Shown here piece by piece: positions 58,501 through 64,000 of a stretch of 64,000 nucleotides of DNA. Source of the stretch: Formicarius rufipectus (lineage: Eukaryota; Chordata; Aves; Passeriformes; Formicariidae); the NCBI GenBank assembly GCA_013399695.1, contig VXAU01003708.1, positions 36,266 to 100,265 on the forward strand. Reading direction: 5' to 3'. How positions within the stretch are numbered: the first letter of the stretch is position 1; every line of letters starts with the position of its first letter. Below the pieces are notes generated by a model that searched no databases, was not told the origin of the DNA, and worked only from the letters and a program-made list of their open reading frames with translations. A program made the translations under genes and the position numbers.

Positions 58501-61500
58501 TCTCAAGTTAACACGGTAGTTATTTCATGGACACCTAAATATCAGCAAATCCTTCTGAGAATTGCAGGTGAGATACAAGGAAATGCGTTGCTTCACAGCT
58601 GAAGGATGACACACTATTACCCTGCATTTTAAAGACTCTTCAAAACATTTCCATTAGGATTTCTCATCTTACTCCCTTCGAGACATTTAGAGATAGCAAA
58701 ATAAATACACTGAACAGCACACAAGTAGTGGAGATACTTGAAAGCATGACAATCGAGGGTTTCAGAGGGCTGGTCAGATTATTCAGGTGATGTCTGTAAT
58801 GGTCATATTTCTTGAGAATAACCACTGAATTCTGAACTGCAACTCCTGCAACAGTACAAGAACAACCTGTGCGGCTGCCCACACCCCAGCCTGGTCCTCA
58901 GGTGACTTCCTAAAGTGACCAGTCTTAGGGAAGCATCACCAAGGTAAGGTCTCCATGGTGTTGCTATTCCTCACACTCACAGATGAGAACCAGCAACACA
59001 GACCAACCCACTGCAGCTGGACTGTTTCAGCAACAGGTGCCTTTTCTGGAGGCTTTGGGTTTGTTTTAAAATAAATGAAAGGGCAGAGCATGGCAACTTC
59101 AGACTCTCATGGAAGCTGGTTGGCCTTTCCAGGTACCACAAACAACAGGTGTGAGGAGGAAGCTGAGAGGCAATGGAGGGGAAAAATTTGAGTGGGGTTA
59201 AAAGTGCAAAAAGGGGGGGAAGAGAGAGCAGTGGAGGCACAGGGAGAGGTGATGGATTTAGGAGCTTTTTAGTATGCCAGAGCAGCAGGATCTTGGCAGC
59301 AGCATTTTGAAATGTGCTCTCTGACAAACCCTCTTTTGTGACAAATGCCAGACGTTTCCCATCATTTCCCAACCTTTCAGTTTCTGGTCTGCTGGCACAC
59401 TCGAGATAGTTCTCCTATTGAAGGAAGACCAGGATGCAGAAAGGCCATGAACAAGGGGCTCCCCTTGACACAGGACAGGCAGAGCCAGACCTTCCCCCCC
59501 TGCCAGCAGGGAGGTTTGCTGGGGCAGTGGTGCAGAGTCTGCCACTTGAACACCAGATAGCAGCCGCCTGCTCAGAGAGGTATTTGAAGGAGCATTCTAA
59601 GAGCCTTCCAAGCCCCATACGTGAAAAGGAACGTGATAAGGAGTGCAGATGGTTTTTTAACCCCAGCTTATTGTACATTTATGCTGTAGCTGAGCTGTGG
59701 GTTCCCACCCTGTGCAGCTGCAACAGCTTTCATTTCACAGCTCAAGAAGGACCTGCACCAAACACGAAGAGTGGCTGGGAACAGGCAATCCTTCCCCACA
59801 CTTGGACTCCCCAGGCCTGACCTCCAGCTCCGTCTCTGCTTCTTGAGCCACATTTCTCTGCTTCCTGAGCACTGTCTGACTCTTGGGAAGAGGAGCAACA
59901 CTGCCCACTGATCGCATGGGGTTTGGTGACCCTACAAGGTTGGTTTCTGGAAGAGCACCAAGGAAAAAGAAACATTTCTTGTATCAGCTACCTGGTCATC
60001 ATGTCTTCTCTCAGGACATGGTGACCAGACAAATGGAAACATGAGGTGCTCCAGAGTCACCTTGGCAAATGAGGCACTGTTAGGAATTCCACTTGGTAGA
60101 CAAGGAAAGGGGTGCTGAGGAAGCAGCACTCCATGGCTAGAGAAAACCTACAACCTGCAGCTGGCCTAAATCTTCAGGTCTTCTTCTACAGCTCTTGATG
60201 TGAAATGCATTTTGAAGACAAACTTCTTCGGACCTTGAACCTACCATCTACAACTGGTGATGGCTCATGTCCCACAGACCCGTTAGGTGTTTAAAGAGCT
60301 GCTCAGTCATACCCACAACACACACTGGCAGTGCTTCCCCAACAGACCAGACAGAAGTAGAATGGCTCTGCTTTACCTGGGGATTTACTGCACAGCAAAA
60401 GATGGCTATTCACAGTTGATACAACGCTTGAAGGATCCCAACCCCTTCCTCGCAACAACGGACTGTTGTTTCTAACACGCTCACTTTCTTCCTGCTCACA
60501 CAAAAGTCAGCTTAGCCATATTAGTTGTGGCTTTTTAGCATGTCTGAGTACAGCAGCAAAGTTTAAAGCTTGTTATCACAGCCTGGCATGCTGACACAGA
60601 GATACATGGAACCACAAGAAAAATAAAGTATCCAAATAATGATAAAGACATGACAAACCTGCAAAAGCAGAAAAGCTGAGGCTGAAAAGCTGTCATTCCA
60701 TTTCCTCAAAACACAAAGTACACCTCACATGTTAGATCTGAACAGGCACGGGAAGGAAAAGCAGAAGATTTGGTTTTGCTTTTCTACAGTGAGGATTTTG
60801 TTAGGAATCAAAGCAGAGCCCAAACTCCTGCAGCTGATGGTGCAAGACTGCAGAAACTCCCTGCAGACCTGGCAAAGTTTTTCAGATATTCAATAAGAGG
60901 AAGGTGAAAACATTATAATGCATAAGCCATGAATGTCATTTTTACAACAGAAAAAGTGATGTGTTTTAATGCTGAACCTGTACTTGAGGAAAGGGGAGAG
61001 CATCTTTTACCTCAGGCTTTGGGTGCCATGATACTACTCCAACAGCTGTGACAACTTGTCCCTGACTGGGAGACAATGAATTTTCTGGCACTGTGCTTGC
61101 CTTGCCTCTCATCCGTTTTGGATGCAGAGCACACACAGAAAAATCTCTCTAGGTGGCTGGCCTGTGACACTGCTGAGTCAAAAGAAAAACCAAAGAAAAT
61201 AAAGTACTGTGGAGGGACAATTAAAGTGGACAAAACACAACTACTTTGCTGTCCCTCAGGAAACTGTATGAACATCATGCACATGAAACATAAAAATTAC
61301 TGTTCTTTACTGAACTGCCTTAATTATGTGTGAATATTGCTCTATACAAGTAGTAAATCCCATGAGATCATATTATTAAATTACTGGAAACATCCTTCTT
61401 TTCCCTCTTCATCTAATCCTTTTTGCTCATTTCACTCCCAGTGCTTCCACCTAATTAATCTCCTACATAATAAGCATTCTGTACAAATTCCGTGAGAGCC

Positions 61501-61675
61501 CTTACAGAGCTGCTTTAAAATAGGAAATTGTAAAAAAAAAAGAAAACATTAAAATGACATCATTGCAGAGTCTATACACACTTTAGTCTGCCATGAACTG
61601 GATGAATCTACAAGAAGCACCAGTGGAAAAAACCCTCTTGCTGTTAAAAGTCTATCAAACACATGGGGCATTAAC

Positions 61676-61700
61676 TTTTTTGTTTGTTTGTTTGTTTTGT
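61676..61700. repeat. (TTTG)n short repeat
   Basis: Several tandem tttg units between T-runs. Intronic, no function suggested. Confidence 0.7.
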
Positions 61701-64000
61701 AATTACACCCATCTTAAATGATGACTTTTCACTTTTTATTGAAAAATAAAACACCAGGAGAAAACATCTTAGAATTGCTGCCTCAGTGCTCCAGGAGCTC
61801 AGCAGCTCCTGCCTGGCTCCCCTCTGCCTCCTGCATTCTCTCAGCTCCCATTCCCCATGGCACACTAGGGGTGCATAACCCCAAAACCAAACTGCAGGCA
61901 CTCATCAAGGAAAGTAAGATTTGCACACTGTTAGGGAAAAATCACTGTCATCTTTAACCACCTTTCCTTGAAGAGGGTGTAAAATTGAATTAAGCAGAGA
62001 GCTCTAAGGGAAAGTATTTGATACCTGTAAGCAGGGGATTCATCACCACTGTATGAAACAGGGATCAAACATGACTTGCCCTAAACTTGCTTATTTACTA
62101 CTTTGGTTCATCAGATGTTCCCAAACAGAGCGAAATAAATGATCAACCCTCTCAACAAACAGGCTATAAGTTAGTAGATCTTTCCTTATCTTGTCTCAAA
62201 TTATCTGCTTATTGCAAAAGAGGGAGCTGAGGAAAGCACACAGCTGGGTTTGACCAAGACAGAGTTAATGGTTCAGAGAGTGCCTCGCAAGGTATTTAAA
62301 GAAAAAGTGTCCGGAGTTGCAACTGGAAAGAAAAACACACAATGACTCACTTGGCAAACAAGGCTGAGGAGCACCAGGGGCACAAGGGCAGCACCACTGC
62401 TGAGCACTGATTCACAGCCACAGGGAGCTGGGGTCCTGCTGGGAGAAGACTCTGAGGGTATCGGTGTGGGGGTATCTAAAAAGTGCACTTGCACGGGAAA
62501 GGAAAGGCAAAATTGAACTACAGTGCTGCCTACAACAGGCACCAGATGGATATCCCCAGAGTGAATCCTCTGGTGACCCACCACCTCTTTTGTATCACCC
62601 ACTGATACAGGTGTAAGGAAAGCCCTGGGGCTGAGAGAGGCATCCAGACTGGGCTCCCATCTTTGGCTACTGCATGAGACCAACACGGACGTCCCCCTTG
62701 TAAGAAGTTATCCCCAATCCCAACGGCCCTGGAAAGGATCTTCCAAGTGAACAGTTCTCCAACAGGGCAGCCTCAAGGTGCAGGGGGGTTTGTGCTGAGA
62801 ATACAACACCCACGCCATGCCCACTCCAAGGCTGTCCTGCAGCCTGAGCTCCTGCCAAGGACTGGCACCCACGAGATGGGCTCCGTTCCTGCCCAAAGAC
62901 ACACCTTGAGCCCTGAGACTTCTCCAGAATGCCAGCCTGAGAGAGAATAGGAACAACCAGGAGATTTGGTCCAAACTGGTCTTCCTGCTCCAACTCTAAT
63001 CCTGGACACAGCCACACCTGTAGTTCTGGTCACGTGAACCTGGTGAGATTTCCAAACACAGGCTGGATGAGCTGCCTCCAACAAATCTCAGGTGTGCCCC
63101 GTTCCTAAAGGTACCTTAATCTTGGGGTTAAGCAGTACAGTGAGCAGGTGCTTTGCTATTGGACAATCATTAACTTCTTTCCAACAGCAATTTTATAAAA
63201 CTACCCATGTTGTTATTTCCACATTCTTTTCTACCAAGAGATTTTCCATTTTATCCAGCAAAATAGAAAACACTACCCAAAAATCTAACAGTGAGCACTC
63301 ACTCTTAGTTAGGAGTAAATTCTTAATACTGGCTTTCTGCACCTAGAACAAGAACTTCATTTTTCTGCAGCAGAATTTTTTAATTCAGGAGTTTCTGAAC
63401 CAATTACTCCACAGCCTCAGTTGCAGGGCTCTCTCTCCCACAAACCTTTTCCCTTTACAAGCTGCCTTTATCACCCACACAGTGATAAACCCCGGTGCCT
63501 TGCACATGTCAGCTACCAGGAATTCATTATTTTGTCTGTGTTATGTTATACCAGTCGGGAGTTATCTTTGCAGCCCACAGGCCAGAACCCAAATCAAATG
63601 CGTCAGCTATTTAAAGAAAATAAAAGCCCTCCTCCAGCAATTTAATTAACTTCCAGGGAGGATGGCTGGGTTTCAGCCCTGAAAATGGTATTGGGAAAAT
63701 ACAGTCCAAGATTATCAGGCAGAAAATAATTTATTTTTTTTTTAAAAAAGGTTAGTTCCCTTATAGAGTCCCTGTTGCTAATCTGATTTTAATAAATATT
63801 TCCCCGATGCTAGAAGGACAGCATTAGGACTTCTCAATATTATAAAATTCTTCATCAAGCTACAAAGGAAAATAACACTCTATTGTACGGCATTTTTGAG
63901 AGTAGATGCTGAGTGTGTAAATTAAAGAAGGCAAGACTTAATGTGTTGCAGATTTACATGATGAGTAATTACCAGATTGCCAAGACATTAGGTTTCTTTA

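Larger units (their letters stand above)
53901..64000 (-). other. FRMD4B: FRMD4B intron, 5' part beyond window
   Basis: At least 10.1 kb. I looked for the preceding FERM segment (an LQEAKGDY-type motif before DENTRKD) on the - strand and did not find it, so the next exon is beyond 64000. The interval holds a diverged CR1 (55484-55576), a TTTG repeat near 61676-61700, and a 245-codon + strand ORF (54494-55231) without recognisable motifs. Confidence 0.75.

Overview
The window is vertebrate nuclear DNA, most likely from a bird. Three spliced protein-coding genes with GT-AG introns lie in the order and orientation of the ARL6IP5 / LMOD3 / FRMD4B block (human 3p14). The interspersed repeats recognised are CR1-type LINE fragments, typical of birds and other reptiles, and the introns are short compared with mammals. 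No bacterial, phage, CRISPR, tRNA or rRNA feature was seen.

Layout. 1-9415: the + strand gene ARL6IP5, entered inside intron 1, with its last two coding exons (7129-7346, 7669-7841) and a 3' UTR ending near 9415. 9416-11264: a short tail-to-tail intergenic gap. About 11265-17040: the complete coding region of LMOD3 on the - strand, with three coding exons (16584-16874, 13399-14787, 11772-11798) that predict 568 residues. About 17041-26040: a 9 kb intergenic stretch without a recognisable gene. About 26040-64000: FRMD4B on the - strand, with a 1.6 kb 3' UTR and sixteen coding exons (27629-53900) that encode the C-terminal 841 residues. The exons for the N-terminal part of its FERM domain were not found and must lie beyond 64000. 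CR1 fragments sit at 27934-28055, 34137-34281, 45941-46300 and 55484-55576, all in FRMD4B introns.

The three genes are not an operon or a pathway; their adjacency is vertebrate synteny. ARL6IP5 is an ER membrane protein of the PRA1 family, LMOD3 is a striated-muscle actin-filament nucleator, and FRMD4B is a FERM-domain scaffold that binds cytohesin-type Arf exchange factors.

The most notable unexplained element is a dense CpG island inside the 9.6 kb FRMD4B intron (about 42240-43090). It has two good splice donors on the gene strand and looks like an internal promoter with non-coding first exons. Other points are the 27-base last coding segment of LMOD3, an open frame 5' of the LMOD3 start codon, candidate muscle promoter elements, an internally deleted CR1, and inverted CR1 copies flanking a block of FRMD4B exons. 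I found no evidence of a novel multi-gene system.
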